A DNA stretch of 64,000 nucleotides, from contig NZ_CDBH01000069.1 in assembly GCF_000820305.1 (NCBI RefSeq), positions 124,001 through 188,000 of the forward strand, given 5' to 3'. Origin of the DNA: Aeromonas dhakensis (GTDB lineage Bacteria; Pseudomonadota; Gammaproteobacteria; Enterobacterales; Aeromonadaceae). The notes beneath the pieces were generated by a model. The model was not told where the DNA came from, did no database searches, and saw only the letters and a list, made by a program, of their open reading frames with translations. Of this stretch, positions 1 through 9,803 are shown piece after piece. A program made the translations under genes and the position numbers. Positions within the stretch are counted from its first letter, which is position 1; each line of letters opens with the position of its first letter.

Positions 1-311
1 TGGCCGACTCCCGCCCCTGGGAGCCGAGCCGGATCCCCAAGTCATTGTTAGCAGTTTGTAGCGGTTTGGTTGAGTCCAATGGTGGCTTGTCTGCCGAGGT
101 GTGCGCGTTGGCGCCACAGTGGCATGCCATCGGCTGAGATTGCCGCAGATCCGGCCGAAAAAGCGGTTTTCCCCCATCCTGCACGGTGATATAAAGAGTT
201 GACGAAGCGCTCGCCAGTGAGCGCTTTTGTTTGCCACGTGTTTTGCGTGTCACGGACGGTGTGCCAACACGCTTTGCCAGCCAACGAACTCAACGGAATA
301 CAGGGAATACC
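1..311. other. Intergenic region upstream of aspC
   Basis: No convincing gene is visible. A TATAAA-like -10 element lies near 189-195, followed by a hairpin with a T tail at 205-232 and then the aspC ribosome binding region. Any gene upstream lies outside the window. Confidence 0.5.
205..232 (+). terminator. Terminator-like hairpin before aspC
   Basis: AAGCGCTC at 205-212 pairs with GAGCGCTT at 219-226 and is followed by a T-rich tail. It sits about 80 bases before the aspC start. It either ends a gene outside the window or acts as an attenuator in the aspC leader. Confidence 0.5.
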
Positions 312-1502
312 ATGTTTGAAAAGGTTGTTGCCGCCCCAGCGGATCCGATCCTGGGCCTGACCGAAGCCTTCCGCGCCGACTCTCGCAGCCACAAGATCAA
401 CCTGGGGGTCGGGATCTACAAGGATGAGACCGGCGCCACCCCCATTCTTCACTGCGTCAAGAAAGCCGAACAGAAGCTCTTGACCGACGAGAAGACCAAG
501 AACTATCTCGGCATCGAAGGCAATATCGAATACGGTCGCATCGTGCAGCAACTGCTGTTCGGACAGGATTCCGCGCTGGTCAACAGCGGCCGCGCCAAGA
601 CGGCGCAAGCGCCGGGTGGTACCGGTGCCCTGCGCATCGCCGCCGAGTTCGTGGTGCGCAACAACCTCGCCAAGACCATCTGGATCTCCGATCCCACCTG
701 GGCCAACCACGTCAGCGTGTTCCAGGCAGCGGGTCTGACCGTCAAGTGGTACAAGTACTACGACGCGGCCACCAAGGGGCTCGACTTTGCCGCCATGCAG
801 GCTTCGCTGGCCGAGGCGCAGGCTGGCGATCTGGTGCTGCTGCACGGTTGCTGTCACAACCCGACCGGTATCGACCCGACCGCTGATCAGTGGCGTGCAC
901 TGGCCAGACAGAGTGCCGCCGCCGGCTGGCTGCCGCTGTTTGACTTCGCCTATCAGGGCTTCGCCCGCGGCATCGAAGAGGATGCCGAAGGTCTGCGCAT
1001 CTTCGCCGAATGCCACGACGAGCTGCTGGTGGCGAGCTCCTTCTCCAAGAACTTCGGTCTTTACAACGAGCGGGTCGGTGCCTTCACCCTGGTCAGCGCG
1101 ACCAAGGCGATCGCCGATGTGGCCTTCACCCAGGTCAAGACCGTCATTCGTGCCAACTACTCCAACCCGCCGTCACACGGCGCTGCCGTCGTCACTGCCG
1201 TGGTGAGCGATCCGGCCCTCTATGCCGAGTGGGTGGAAGAGGTGGCGGCCATGCGGGTGCGCATTCGCGAAATGCGCGAGCTGCTGGTGGAAAAACTGGC
1301 CGCGCGCGGCGTGAACCAGGACTTCAGCTTTATCCGCGAGCAGAACGGCATGTTCTCCTTCTCCGGTCTCTCCAAGGATCAGGTGGAGCGCCTCAAGAGC
1401 GAGTTCGCCATCTACATCGTCGGCTCCGGCCGGATCAGCGTGGCCGGTATCACCCGTGCCAACATAGATCCGCTGTGCGACGCCATCGCCAAGGTGCTGT
1501 AA
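312..1502 (+). CDS. aspC: Aspartate/aromatic aminotransferase
   Basis: A 396-residue PLP-dependent class I aminotransferase that interconverts aspartate plus 2-oxoglutarate with oxaloacetate plus glutamate; the family can also act on aromatic amino acids. The protein begins [16 protein letters not shown], very like E. coli AspC, and has the same length. HGCCHNPTG and the PLP-lysine segment [15 protein letters not shown] are visible. The ATG at 312 is preferred over an upstream in-frame start because the family begins exactly there. Cytoplasmic, single gene, ended by a bidirectional terminator shared with the converging ATPase gene. TyrB is the alternative name; resemblance to AspC is closer. 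Confidence 0.95.
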   Translation: MFEKVVAAPADPILGLTEAFRADSRSHKINLGVGIYKDETGATPILHCVKKAEQKLLTDEKTKNYLGIEGNIEYGRIVQQLLFGQDSALVNSGRAKTAQAPGGTGALRIAAEFVVRNNLAKTIWISDPTWANHVSVFQAAGLTVKWYKYYDAATKGLDFAAMQASLAEAQAGDLVLLHGCCHNPTGIDPTADQWRALARQSAAAGWLPLFDFAYQGFARGIEEDAEGLRIFAECHDELLVASSFSKNFGLYNERVGAFTLVSATKAIADVAFTQVKTVIRANYSNPPSHGAAVVTAVVSDPALYAEWVEEVAAMRVRIREMRELLVEKLAARGVNQDFSFIREQNGMFSFSGLSKDQVERLKSEFAIYIVGSGRISVAGITRANIDPLCDAIAKVL

Positions 1503-1530
1503 GCGAGTCATCGCCATCCGCTCAATAACA

Positions 1531-1562
1531 AGCCCGCCGGGGAGACCCGGCGGGCTTTTTCA
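1531..1562. terminator. Bidirectional terminator, aspC / HerA-like
   Basis: An 11-bp perfect stem (AGCCCGCCGGG with CCCGGCGGGCT, GAGA loop) followed by T residues, between two convergent genes. Confidence 0.9.
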
Positions 1563-1578
1563 TTTTCCGGCTCAGGCC

Positions 1579-3087
1579 TTAGCGGCGGCGCTTGCCGCCC
1601 CCTAGCAGGGAGCCGAGCACTCCGCGCACCAGCTGGCGACCCACCTCGCTGCCGATGGTGCGGGCCACGCTCTTGGCGGCGGTCTGTACCACCCCGTCGT
1701 GCTGGCCGCCACGGGGGCCGGTGTGGCCAAACAGGATGCTATTGAGGGCATCGAGCAGGCCGCCTTCCCCGTTGGATGACGGTTTACTGGCTTGTTCGCT
1801 TGTGGTTGTCAGCTTGCCCCCGTTGAGCCGCTCGAAGGCCGACTCGCGATCCTCCGGCGTCTCGTAGCGGCCGTGCAGCAATGAGCCCTGAATAAGCGCC
1901 TGCCGCTCGGCATCGCTCAAGGGGCCGATGCGGCTGGCCGGCGGGGCGATGAAGGCACGCTCCACCATGCAGGGTCGTCCCTTCTCGTCGAGCAGAGAGA
2001 CCAGCGCCTCACCGACCCCGAGCTCGGTGATGACGCCAGCGGCATCGAAGGCGGGGTTGGCGCGCAAGGTGTTGGCGGCGATCCGCACCGCCTTCTGATC
2101 GCTCGGGGTAAAGGCGCGCAGGGCGTGTTGCACCCGGTTGCCAAGCTGCCCCAGCACGCTGTCGGGGATGTCGGCCGGGCTCTGGGTTACGAAGTAGACA
2201 CCCACCCCTTTCGAGCGGATGAGGCGCACCACCAGTTCAATCTTCTCCAGCAGCGCCTTGGGAGCGTCGTTGAACAGCAGGTGCGCCTCGTCGAAGAAGA
2301 ACACCAGCACAGGTTTGTCCGGATCTCCCACCTCCGGCAACTGCTCGAACAGCTCGGAGAGCAGCCAGAGCAGGAAGCAGGCATAGAGCCGGCTGGACTG
2401 GGTCAGCTTGCTGGCGGCCAGCACATTGATATGGCCGTGGCCGGCCTCATCGGTCTGCAGCAGATCCTGGATGTCCAGCATGGGCTCGCCGAAGAAGTGA
2501 TCGCCGCCCGCGCTCTCCAGGGTGAGCAGGTTGCGCAGGATGGCGCCGATGGAGGCGGTGGAGACGTTGCCGTAACGGGTGGTGAGGGACTTGGCGTTGT
2601 CGCCGGCAAACTGCACCATGGCGCGCAGGTCTTTGAGGTCGAGCAGCAGCAGCCCCTCGTCGTCCGCCACCTTGAACACCAGCTCCAACACCCCGCTCTG
2701 GGTATCGTTGAGACCGAGCAGGCGGGCGAGCAGCAGGGGGCCCATGTCGGAGACGGTGGCCCGCACCGGGTGACCCTGTTCGGCAAACAGATCCCAGAAC
2801 AGGGTAGGACTGGCGGCAAAGGCGGGTGCCGGGATGCCGAGCTGGGCCAGTCTGGCATCCAGCTTGGCCGAGCCAGCCCCGGCGGCGCCAAGGCCGCTCA
2901 GATCCCCCTTCACGTCGGCCAGAAAGACCGGCACGCCGAGGCGGGAGAATCCCTCCGCCAGCACCTGCAGGGTGACTGTCTTGCCGGTGCCGGTGGCCCC
3001 TGTGATGAGGCCGTGGCGATTGGCCATGGCCGGCAGCAGGGCGAGGGGATGACCACTGGCATAGGCCAGCGTGAGCGGTTCGGCCAT
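1579..3087 (-). CDS. HerA-like ATPase, DUF853 (YjgR) family
   Basis: A 502-residue P-loop ATPase of the DUF853/YjgR family, related to HerA helicases and FtsK-type motors. Walker A is [10 protein letters not shown] near residue 30 and Walker B is VFFFDEAHL in the middle of the protein. The C-terminus is low-complexity, glycine-rich and ends in basic residues (GGGKRRR). The ATG at 3087 has a good AAGGAG ribosome binding site. Its cellular role is unknown; a DNA-processing role is only inferred from the fold. It is transcribed alone, converging on aspC. Confidence 0.88.
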   Translation of the reverse strand: MAEPLTLAYASGHPLALLPAMANRHGLITGATGTGKTVTLQVLAEGFSRLGVPVFLADVKGDLSGLGAAGAGSAKLDARLAQLGIPAPAFAASPTLFWDLFAEQGHPVRATVSDMGPLLLARLLGLNDTQSGVLELVFKVADDEGLLLLDLKDLRAMVQFAGDNAKSLTTRYGNVSTASIGAILRNLLTLESAGGDHFFGEPMLDIQDLLQTDEAGHGHINVLAASKLTQSSRLYACFLLWLLSELFEQLPEVGDPDKPVLVFFFDEAHLLFNDAPKALLEKIELVVRLIRSKGVGVYFVTQSPADIPDSVLGQLGNRVQHALRAFTPSDQKAVRIAANTLRANPAFDAAGVITELGVGEALVSLLDEKGRPCMVERAFIAPPASRIGPLSDAERQALIQGSLLHGRYETPEDRESAFERLNGGKLTTTSEQASKPSSNGEGGLLDALNSILFGHTGPRGGQHDGVVQTAAKSVARTIGSEVGRQLVRGVLGSLLGGGKRRR

Positions 3088-3210
3088 GGTGGGCTCCTTG
3101 TGGCAAATGGGGGGCTAAAAACAACGGGTTACAAGGAGTGTGGTGGCAGGTGCCGGGGATGGCAAGGCAGCGCCTCGTCAGCGCGCCAGAGGCTGACGAG
3201 GCGGGTGAGA

Positions 3211-3705
3211 TCAGCGGGGGCGGACCAGCTTGCCGAGGCGCAGCAACAGCAGGGTGAGGAGGCCGCCGGTGGCAGCGGTCAGTACCGCCAGCAGCAGGCT
3301 GCCGAGCAGGAAAGGAGGCACCAGGGTGGCCGCCTCGTGCTCCAGCCAGTGCAGGGTCCAGGTGAGGTGAAATGGCTCCGGCGTCTTGTGCAGCACCAGA
3401 CAACCGGTGCGATAGGCGTAGAGGTACATGAAGGGCAGGGTCAGCGGGTTGTTGAACCAGACCGCCAGCAGCGCCAGCGGCAGGTTGAGGCTGAACGCCA
3501 ACGCCAGCCCGACCGCAATGAGTGAATGCATGGGGATGGGAAACCAGCAGGCGAAGATGCCGGCCGCCACCGCCCCGCTCAGGGCGCGCGGCCCCCCTTG
3601 CCAGAGGGCGGGGGCAAGCAGGCGCTCGCCAAACAGGGCGAACCACTTCTGCTGGCGCAGGGTATCGGGGTCAATCTTGAAGCGGGCAAACCAGCGATTC
3701 AGCAT
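3211..3705 (-). CDS. DUF2062 membrane protein (copy 2)
   Basis: A 164-residue protein of the DUF2062 family with a hydrophobic core: residues about 45-80 and 125-160 form likely membrane segments. The family motif region WFNNPLTLPFMYLYAYRTG is clear. It overlaps the upstream paralogue by 7 bases, so the two are co-translated, and they look like an old tandem duplication (compare WLSNPITMPPLFYGAYLTG in the other copy). Start ATG at 3705 chosen because the N-terminus MLNRWFARFKIDP aligns with the paralogue's. Function unknown. Confidence 0.82.
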   Translation of the reverse strand: MLNRWFARFKIDPDTLRQQKWFALFGERLLAPALWQGGPRALSGAVAAGIFACWFPIPMHSLIAVGLALAFSLNLPLALLAVWFNNPLTLPFMYLYAYRTGCLVLHKTPEPFHLTWTLHWLEHEAATLVPPFLLGSLLLAVLTAATGGLLTLLLLRLGKLVRPR

Positions 3706-4217
3706 GCGCGTGCCACCTTGCGTTTCTGCCACTGCCGCACGGTGCTGATACGCCAGCAGGTGCGAATGAGGGCGTAGCCGATGAGGGAGCTGAGCAGGGC
3801 GAGCACCAGTGAACCCAGCAGCAGTGGCGGGGCCACGGTTTCGAACACCGACACCAGCCAGGCCCAGGTGAACTCGATCTCGATGTGCTGGGAGGATTGC
3901 CCCAGCAGCTGACAGCCGGTCAGGTAGGCACCGTAGAACAGCGGCGGCATGGTAATGGGATTGGAGAGCCAGACCAGGGCTACCGAGAGCGGCAGATTGA
4001 CCCGACAGGCGATGGCGCCGCCGGCCGCCAGCAGCATCTGGCAGGGGAGCGGCACCCAGGCCATGAACAGCCCCACCGCGAAGGCACCGGCCGCCGAGCG
4101 GCGATTGAGGTGCCACAGGTTGGCGTCCAGCAGCAGCTTGCCAAACAGCCGCAAGTGCTTGTGTTCCTTGAGTGTCGCCGGATCAGGCAGCCAGCGTTGT
4201 ATGAGTCGTTTGGGCAT
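3699..4217 (-). CDS. DUF2062 membrane protein (copy 1)
   Basis: A 172-residue DUF2062 protein, first gene of a two-gene unit with its paralogue. Hydrophobic segments span about residues 42-75 and 125-155, and the conserved WLSNPITMPPLFYGAYLTG lies between them. The C-terminus is basic (RQWQKRKVARAC). It is divergent from comEC, with only about 27 bases between the start codons, so the two promoters must overlap or lie inside the genes. Function unknown. Confidence 0.85.
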   Translation of the reverse strand: MPKRLIQRWLPDPATLKEHKHLRLFGKLLLDANLWHLNRRSAAGAFAVGLFMAWVPLPCQMLLAAGGAIACRVNLPLSVALVWLSNPITMPPLFYGAYLTGCQLLGQSSQHIEIEFTWAWLVSVFETVAPPLLLGSLVLALLSSLIGYALIRTCWRISTVRQWQKRKVARAC

Positions 4218-4244
4218 ATTGAAACCTTGCTAAATACTTGCACC

Positions 4245-6446
4245 ATGGATCTGCGCCTGCTGTCGTTTGCCCTCGGGGCAAGCTCCTCACTGCTTTGGCC
4301 ATGGTTGCCTTCATGGGAATGGGGTGGCCTGATGCTGCTGCTCGCGTTCCCCCTCGCCGGTTGCCGCTGCTGGCGGCTGCTGTTCTTGCTGGGCGGTATC
4401 CTCTGGATGCAGGGGAATTTGCACTACCGGCTTGCCTGGCTGGATCAGCTTGGCAAAAAAACGAGCCACATCATAACCGCACAACTGCAAAGTGCAGAAC
4501 CCGAGGGCGATAAATTTGTCCGGCTGGTGCTGCGGGTGAACAGGCTCGATGAGCAGGCGCTCACCCCGGCGCCCCTGGTGCGCATCAATGCCTACCAGGC
4601 GCTGCCCACCATGACGGCAGGCAGTCGCCTGACCCTGGAGGTCTCCCTCAAGCCGGCTCACGGCCTGGCCAACGAGGCCGGGATGGACGGGCGGCGCCTG
4701 CTGCTCGGCAAGGGGATCACCGCCACCGGCAACTTGCGCCGGGTGATCCAGATTGAAGCGGTGCCGGCGGGGCTGCGCGAACGCTGGCTGGCCCGGGCCG
4801 CTGCCAGCTGGCAGGATCTGAGCCAGGGGCCGCTGCTGGCGGCGCTTACCTTCGGCGAGCAGGGCGGCATCACGGATGAGCAGTGGAGCCTGTTTCGCGG
4901 CAGCGGGCTGACCCACATCATCGCCATCTCGGGGCAGCATATCGCGCTGGTGGCGGTGCTCGGCTGGTGGCTGGGGCGGCTGTTCGGGCTGCGGGGGGCG
5001 ATTCTGCTTGCCCTGCTGTTTGCCGCCCTCTACAGCTGGCTGGCCGGTTTTGCGGTGGCCACCGAGCGGGCCCTCATCATGGTGCTGGTGTGGAGTCTAC
5101 TGCGCTGGCGACGGCGGGAGTGGCCGGCCCATCGCGTCTGGTTGTGGGCCTTCGTGGTACTCACGCTCTGGGATCCCTTCGCCCTCTATTCGGCCGGATT
5201 CTGGCTCTCCTTCCTGGCGGTGGCCCTGCTGCTGGTGGCGAGCCTGCTGGAGGCCAAGCCCGGGCTCGTCCGCCTGCAGGGCTTGTTGCTGTTGGGGCTG
5301 CTGCCGTTGCAACTGGCGCTGTTCGAGGGGATAGCGCCGTTGTCGCTGCTGCTCAATCTGCTGGCATTGCCGCTCTTTTGCATCGGCATCATACCGCTGG
5401 CGCTGGTCGGGGTGTTGCTGGCGCCGCTTTCGGGGGAGCTGGCCCATCTGATGTTCTGGCTGGCCGATGTCGGCCTGCAGTGGATATTGTGGGCGCTGGA
5501 GAGGTTGGCCAGCCAGTGGCAACTCTGGTGGCCGGTGCCGGGCTGGGTGCTGCCGCTCACCGCCCTGCTGAGCCTGCTCTGGTGCGCCTGGCATGTGCCG
5601 GGCGGTCGCCTCTTGCTGCTGCCGGGGGGCGTGGCCCTGCTGCTGGCGGCCTGGCCGGTGCCGACTCACTGGCAACTGAGGGTGCTGGACGTGGGACAGG
5701 GGTTGGCGGTGCTGATCACCCGGGGTGAGCGCGGCATCCTGTTTGACACCGGCGATCGCTACCCAGGCGGCTACAACATGGCGGATGCCGTGATCCTGCC
5801 GCTGCTCAACCGGCTCGATGTGCGGGTGCTGGATTATCTGGTCATCAGCCACAAGGACCGGGATCACGCCGGCAACCGGCGTGCCATCCTGCAGGCTCTG
5901 CCGGTACGCCACGAGCTCTCTTCCTTCGACTTCGGCCGCTTCACAACCCTGTGCCGGCGTGGCCAGCAGTGGCGCTGGCAGGGGCTCGAGATGGCGGTGC
6001 TCTGGCCACAGCAACCGGGAGGCGGTCACAACAACGACGGCTGTGTGCTGCAGATCCGCGACGGGGCGCGCCGCATTTTGCTCAGCGCCGACATCGAGCG
6101 GCAGGCGGAGCAGCGCTTACTGGCGCTGGAAGGGGCCGGGCTTGCCAGCACCCTGCTGGTAAGCCCCCATCATGGCAGCCGCACCTCCTCCACGGCCCCC
6201 TTCGTGGCGGCGGTGGCCCCCCGCTATGTGGTACACAGCGCCGGCTTCATGAACCAGTGGGGCTTTCCCCGCCCCGAGGTGGTGGCTCGCTACCGGGAGG
6301 CGCAGCAATGGGTCACCGGGCTGGACGGGGAGATCCTGGTCGAGCCTGCGCCGGACGGGCTGCGGATCCGCGCCGAGCGGGAGCAGGGCCCCTGGTTTCG
6401 CCGCAATGGCGACTGGTGGCGTCCTGCATTTTGGCCTGAACGCTGA
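4245..6446 (+). CDS. comEC: DNA internalization channel protein ComEC/Rec2
   Basis: A 733-residue polytopic inner membrane protein that forms the channel carrying transforming single-stranded DNA into the cytoplasm. An N-terminal membrane region and soluble domain precede the competence domain (SGLTHIIAISGQHIALVA, about residues 220-240) and many helices. The C-terminal metallo-beta-lactamase-like domain has VLDVGQGLAVLI, FDTGDRY, SHKDRDHAGN and SPHHGSRTSS. The ATG at 4245 is chosen because MDLRLLSFALG starts the first hydrophobic region; the reading frame extends further upstream without homology. Suggests natural competence together with type IV pili (pilU is in this window). Confidence 0.93.
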   Translation: MDLRLLSFALGASSSLLWPWLPSWEWGGLMLLLAFPLAGCRCWRLLFLLGGILWMQGNLHYRLAWLDQLGKKTSHIITAQLQSAEPEGDKFVRLVLRVNRLDEQALTPAPLVRINAYQALPTMTAGSRLTLEVSLKPAHGLANEAGMDGRRLLLGKGITATGNLRRVIQIEAVPAGLRERWLARAAASWQDLSQGPLLAALTFGEQGGITDEQWSLFRGSGLTHIIAISGQHIALVAVLGWWLGRLFGLRGAILLALLFAALYSWLAGFAVATERALIMVLVWSLLRWRRREWPAHRVWLWAFVVLTLWDPFALYSAGFWLSFLAVALLLVASLLEAKPGLVRLQGLLLLGLLPLQLALFEGIAPLSLLLNLLALPLFCIGIIPLALVGVLLAPLSGELAHLMFWLADVGLQWILWALERLASQWQLWWPVPGWVLPLTALLSLLWCAWHVPGGRLLLLPGGVALLLAAWPVPTHWQLRVLDVGQGLAVLITRGERGILFDTGDRYPGGYNMADAVILPLLNRLDVRVLDYLVISHKDRDHAGNRRAILQALPVRHELSSFDFGRFTTLCRRGQQWRWQGLEMAVLWPQQPGGGHNNDGCVLQIRDGARRILLSADIERQAEQRLLALEGAGLASTLLVSPHHGSRTSSTAPFVAAVAPRYVVHSAGFMNQWGFPRPEVVARYREAQQWVTGLDGEILVEPAPDGLRIRAEREQGPWFRRNGDWWRPAFWPER

Positions 6447-6463
6447 GCGTAAACCCGGCTGTG

Positions 6464-6690
6464 GTTGGTATAACGACCGTCATTTACCGTCTTGGCGATG
6501 GGCATGCGCTGGCGATGCTTGGTGTAATCCTGCGCTTTGGCTGGGATAACGGCCGTCATTTTCCGTCTTGGTGAGGGGCATGCGCTGGCGATGCTTGGTG
6601 TAATCCTGCGCTTTGGCTGGGATAACGACCGTCATTTGCCGTCTTGGCGATGGGCACTGCTTGGTGTAATCCTGCGCTTTGGCTAGAATA
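6464..6690 (+). repeat. Tandem promoter-like repeats upstream of msbA
   Basis: A unit of about 76, then 66, bases is repeated nearly three times, with a partial copy in front. Each full copy carries TTGGTG (6519-6524, 6595-6600, 6661-6666) and, 17 bases later, TGGGAT, TGGGAT and TAGAAT respectively. Only the last, at 6684-6689, is a good sigma-70 -10 element. Confidence 0.85.
6661..6689 (+). promoter_or_regulatory. Putative msbA promoter
   Basis: TTGGTG at 6661-6666, 17-base spacer, TAGAAT at 6684-6689, about 30 bases before the msbA ATG. It is the third copy of the tandem repeat. Confidence 0.6.
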
Positions 6691-6720
6691 GCCCGTCATT
6701 TCCCTTATTAACGGCTATTC

Positions 6721-8490
6721 ATGCAACAAGAAACCTCACAAGACAGCTGGCCTGTCTTCAAGCGTCTGCTCGGCTATGTCCGTGACCGCAAGCTTGGCCT
6801 GATTGGCGGCATCATCGGCATGCTGGGCTACGCCGCCGTGGATACCACCTTCGTCTATTCCATCAAGCCGCTGATCGACAAGGGGATCAACGGCAACGAT
6901 CCGACCGTGCTCAAGTGGATGCCCTTCTTCGTGCTGGGTATCGTGGCACTACGCGGCGTCGCCAACTTCCTCTCCAACTACTGCATGGCCTGGGTCGGCA
7001 ACCACGTGGTGATGCGCCTGCAGCAGCAGGTATTCAACCACATGGTGGCGATGCCGATGAGCTTCTTCGACCGCCAGAATACCGGCCACCTGCTCTCCAA
7101 GGTGACCTATGACGCGAGTCAAGTCTCCTCGGCCGCCAGCACCACCTTGGTCACCCTGGTGCGGGAAGGGGCGACGGTCATCGGTCTACTCGGCCTGATG
7201 TTCTGGCACTCCTGGCAGCTGTCGGTGATCTTCCTGGTGGTGGGGCCCGTGGTGGGCATCATCATCGGCCTCATCAGCCGCCGTTTCCGTCAGATCAGCC
7301 GCCACATCCAGCAGGCGGTGGGGGACATCACCACCTCCACCGAGCAGATGCTCAAGGGGCACAAAGAGGTGCTGATGTTCGGTGGCCAGAAGGTGGAGGA
7401 GAAACGCTTCTTCAAGGTCAGCAACAACATGCGCCAGCAGACCATGAAGATGGTCGCCGCCGATGCCATCGGCAGTCCGGTGGTGCAGATGGTTGCCTCC
7501 ATCGCGCTGGCGGCCTTCCTCTATGTGGCCACCATCGACAGCGTGCGCAGCGAGCTGACTGCCGGTACCTTCACCGTCATGATCACCTCCATGATGATGC
7601 TGCTCAAGCCGCTGAAAAGCCTGACCGACGTCAACAACCAGTTCCAGCGCGCCATCACCGCCTGCCACAGCCTGTTCGGCCTGCTCGATACCGAGCCGGA
7701 GCAGGATACCGGCACCCGTACCCTGGAGCGCGCCCGTGGCGAGATCGAGTTTCGCAACGTCACCTTCACCTACCCGACCAAGGACACCCCGGCGCTGCAC
7801 AACGTCAGCTTCAAGGTGGAGGCGGGCAAATCGGTGGCCCTGGTGGGGCGCTCAGGCTCTGGCAAGAGCACCATCGCCAGCCTGCTGACCCGCTTCTACG
7901 ACATCGAGCAGGGGGAGATCCTGCTGGATGGCGTCAATATCCGTGATTACCGCCTGAGCGAGCTGCGCAAGCAGTACGCCCTGGTCTCCCAGCACGTGCA
8001 CCTGTTCAACGACACGGTGGCGAGCAACATCGCCTACGCCGCGGAAGAGCAATACAGCCTCGACGAGATCAAGCAGGCGGCCCGCATCGCCCACGCCGAC
8101 GAGTTCGTCAGCAAGATGAGCAACGGGTATGACACCGTGGTCGGCGAGAACGGCGCGTCGCTCTCCGGCGGTCAGCGTCAGCGTATCGCCATCGCCCGCG
8201 CCCTGCTGCGCGATGCCCCCGTGCTGCTGCTGGATGAGGCTACCTCGGCGCTGGATACCGAGTCCGAGCGCCACATCCAGGCGGCCATCGACGAGCTGTG
8301 CAAGGCGCGCACCTCGCTGGTGATCGCTCACCGCCTCTCCACCATCGAGAAGGCGGACGAGATCCTGGTGATCGATGAAGGCCATATCGTCGAGCGCGGC
8401 AACCACGCGGCCCTGATGGCCCAGCAGGGCACCTATGCCCAGCTGCGCGCCATCCAGTTCGGTCATGCCACCGCAGGTGGCAACGCCTGA
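6721..8490 (+). CDS. msbA: Lipid A export ABC transporter MsbA
   Basis: A 589-residue half-transporter ABC exporter that flips lipid A-core across the inner membrane using ATP. An N-terminal six-helix membrane domain (about residues 20-320) is followed by a nucleotide-binding domain with Walker A GRSGSGKST, signature LSGGQRQR and Walker B VLLLDEATSALD. Length matches the family (582 in E. coli). The stop overlaps the lpxK start (TGATG), as in the conserved msbA-lpxK operon. Preceded by unusual tandem promoter-like repeats. Confidence 0.97.
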   Translation: MQQETSQDSWPVFKRLLGYVRDRKLGLIGGIIGMLGYAAVDTTFVYSIKPLIDKGINGNDPTVLKWMPFFVLGIVALRGVANFLSNYCMAWVGNHVVMRLQQQVFNHMVAMPMSFFDRQNTGHLLSKVTYDASQVSSAASTTLVTLVREGATVIGLLGLMFWHSWQLSVIFLVVGPVVGIIIGLISRRFRQISRHIQQAVGDITTSTEQMLKGHKEVLMFGGQKVEEKRFFKVSNNMRQQTMKMVAADAIGSPVVQMVASIALAAFLYVATIDSVRSELTAGTFTVMITSMMMLLKPLKSLTDVNNQFQRAITACHSLFGLLDTEPEQDTGTRTLERARGEIEFRNVTFTYPTKDTPALHNVSFKVEAGKSVALVGRSGSGKSTIASLLTRFYDIEQGEILLDGVNIRDYRLSELRKQYALVSQHVHLFNDTVASNIAYAAEEQYSLDEIKQAARIAHADEFVSKMSNGYDTVVGENGASLSGGQRQRIAIARALLRDAPVLLLDEATSALDTESERHIQAAIDELCKARTSLVIAHRLSTIEKADEILVIDEGHIVERGNHAALMAQQGTYAQLRAIQFGHATAGGNA

Positions 8491-9491
8491 TGCTGGAGCG
8501 GCTCTGGTATGCAAAGAGTGGCTGGCGCTGGTTGCTGGCCCCCTTTGCCCTGCTGTTTGCCGTTGTCAGCGGTACCCGCCGCTACGCCTATCGGCACGGC
8601 TGGCGCAAGGGCTATCGTGCCTCCTTGCCGGTCATCGTAGTGGGCAATATCTCGGTGGGTGGCAACGGCAAGACCCCGGTAGTGGTCTGGCTGGTGGAGC
8701 AGTTGCAGGCCCGCGGCTATCGCCCCGGGGTGGTGAGCCGCGGCTATGGCGGCAAGGCGCCCCATTATCCGTACCGGCTCGAGGCCGCCAGCACCACGGC
8801 GCAGGCCGGTGATGAACCGGTACTGATTGCCCGGCGCTGCGGCTGCCCGGTGGTGGTTGCCCCGAAACGGGCCGATGCGGTACGGCTGCTGGAGCAGAGC
8901 GGTGAGGTGGATATCATCATCACCGACGATGGCCTGCAGCACTATGCGCTGGCCCGTGACATCGAGCTGGTGGTGGTGGACGGGGCGCGCCGTTTCGGCA
9001 ACGCCTGCCTGCTGCCCATGGGACCGCTGCGCGAGCCGGTCACCCGGCTCAAGCGGGTGGACGCCATCATCTGCAACGGCGGCGAGCCGGGGCGGGGGGA
9101 GTACCCCATGCAACTGGTCGCCGACGCCCCGCGTCGAGTGCGCGACGAGGCCCCTCTGGTCTCCCCCCTGTCGGGGTCGGTTGACGCGCTGGCGGGCATT
9201 GGTCATCCGCCCCGTTTCTTCGCTACCCTCGAGGGGCTCGGTTACCAGCTGGATCAGCGGGTGGCCTACGGGGATCACCACCCCTTCGATCGGGACGAGC
9301 TGGTGGGCCGCTTTGCCGGCAAGCCGCTGCTGATGACCGAGAAGGATGCGGTCAAGTGCCGCGCCTTTGCCCTCGACAACTGGTGGTATCTGCCGGTCAG
9401 CGCCGAGTTGCCCGCCTCCCTGCTCGATACCTTGCTGCACAAGCTGGGCGCGAGCGGGAAGGGGAAAGGCGCAACCAAGGCACAAGGTTGA
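8490..9491 (+). CDS. lpxK: Tetraacyldisaccharide 4'-kinase
   Basis: A 333-residue membrane-associated kinase that phosphorylates the 4' position of the lipid A disaccharide precursor. The N-terminal hydrophobic anchor is followed by the P-loop VGNISVGGNGKTPVV (about residues 50-65), SRGYGGK, and DDGLQHYAL. The start overlaps the msbA stop by one base, indicating translational coupling. The C-terminus ends in a short basic, low-complexity tail. Confidence 0.96.
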   Translation: MLERLWYAKSGWRWLLAPFALLFAVVSGTRRYAYRHGWRKGYRASLPVIVVGNISVGGNGKTPVVVWLVEQLQARGYRPGVVSRGYGGKAPHYPYRLEAASTTAQAGDEPVLIARRCGCPVVVAPKRADAVRLLEQSGEVDIIITDDGLQHYALARDIELVVVDGARRFGNACLLPMGPLREPVTRLKRVDAIICNGGEPGRGEYPMQLVADAPRRVRDEAPLVSPLSGSVDALAGIGHPPRFFATLEGLGYQLDQRVAYGDHHPFDRDELVGRFAGKPLLMTEKDAVKCRAFALDNWWYLPVSAELPASLLDTLLHKLGASGKGKGATKAQG

Positions 9492-9614
9492 TCTCGCTCG
9501 CCAGCGCGGGAGAGAAGGGGGCTTGTCATGCCCCGCATGAAACATATGGTTGGTTCGACACCCATCGCCGGCGTGATTAAGCCGCTGGCGCGACATCGTT
9601 GAAGGAGTATCGTT

Positions 9615-9803
9615 TTGGCTTTGGACATCAAGTTGCTCGACATCATTGCCTGCCCGGTTTGCAAGGGCAAGCTGCACTATAACAAGTCCGTGCATGAGCT
9701 GGTCTGCCGCTTCGACAAGCTTGCTTATCCGCTGGAGGAGGGGATCCCGGTGCTGCTGGAGAACCGCGCCCGTCCGCTCAATAGCGACGAGCTGTCGTCA
9801 TGA
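9615..9803 (+). CDS. ycaR: Trm112-family protein YcaR
   Basis: A 62-residue small protein of the Trm112/UPF0434 family, conserved between lpxK and kdsB. It reads [20 protein letters not shown], with a single CPVC pair of the zinc-ribbon-like fold. The TTG start is chosen because AGGAG at 9603-9607 sits seven bases upstream and no ATG is available. The stop overlaps the kdsB start. The molecular role in bacteria is not settled. Confidence 0.9.
   Translation: MALDIKLLDIIACPVCKGKLHYNKSVHELVCRFDKLAYPLEEGIPVLLENRARPLNSDELSS

Noticed and set aside
6464-6690. Tandem repeats considered as a CRISPR array
   Set aside because: Units of 66-76 bases are repeated as wholes without unique spacers of constant length, and no cas genes are present. 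No CRISPR array was seen anywhere in the window.
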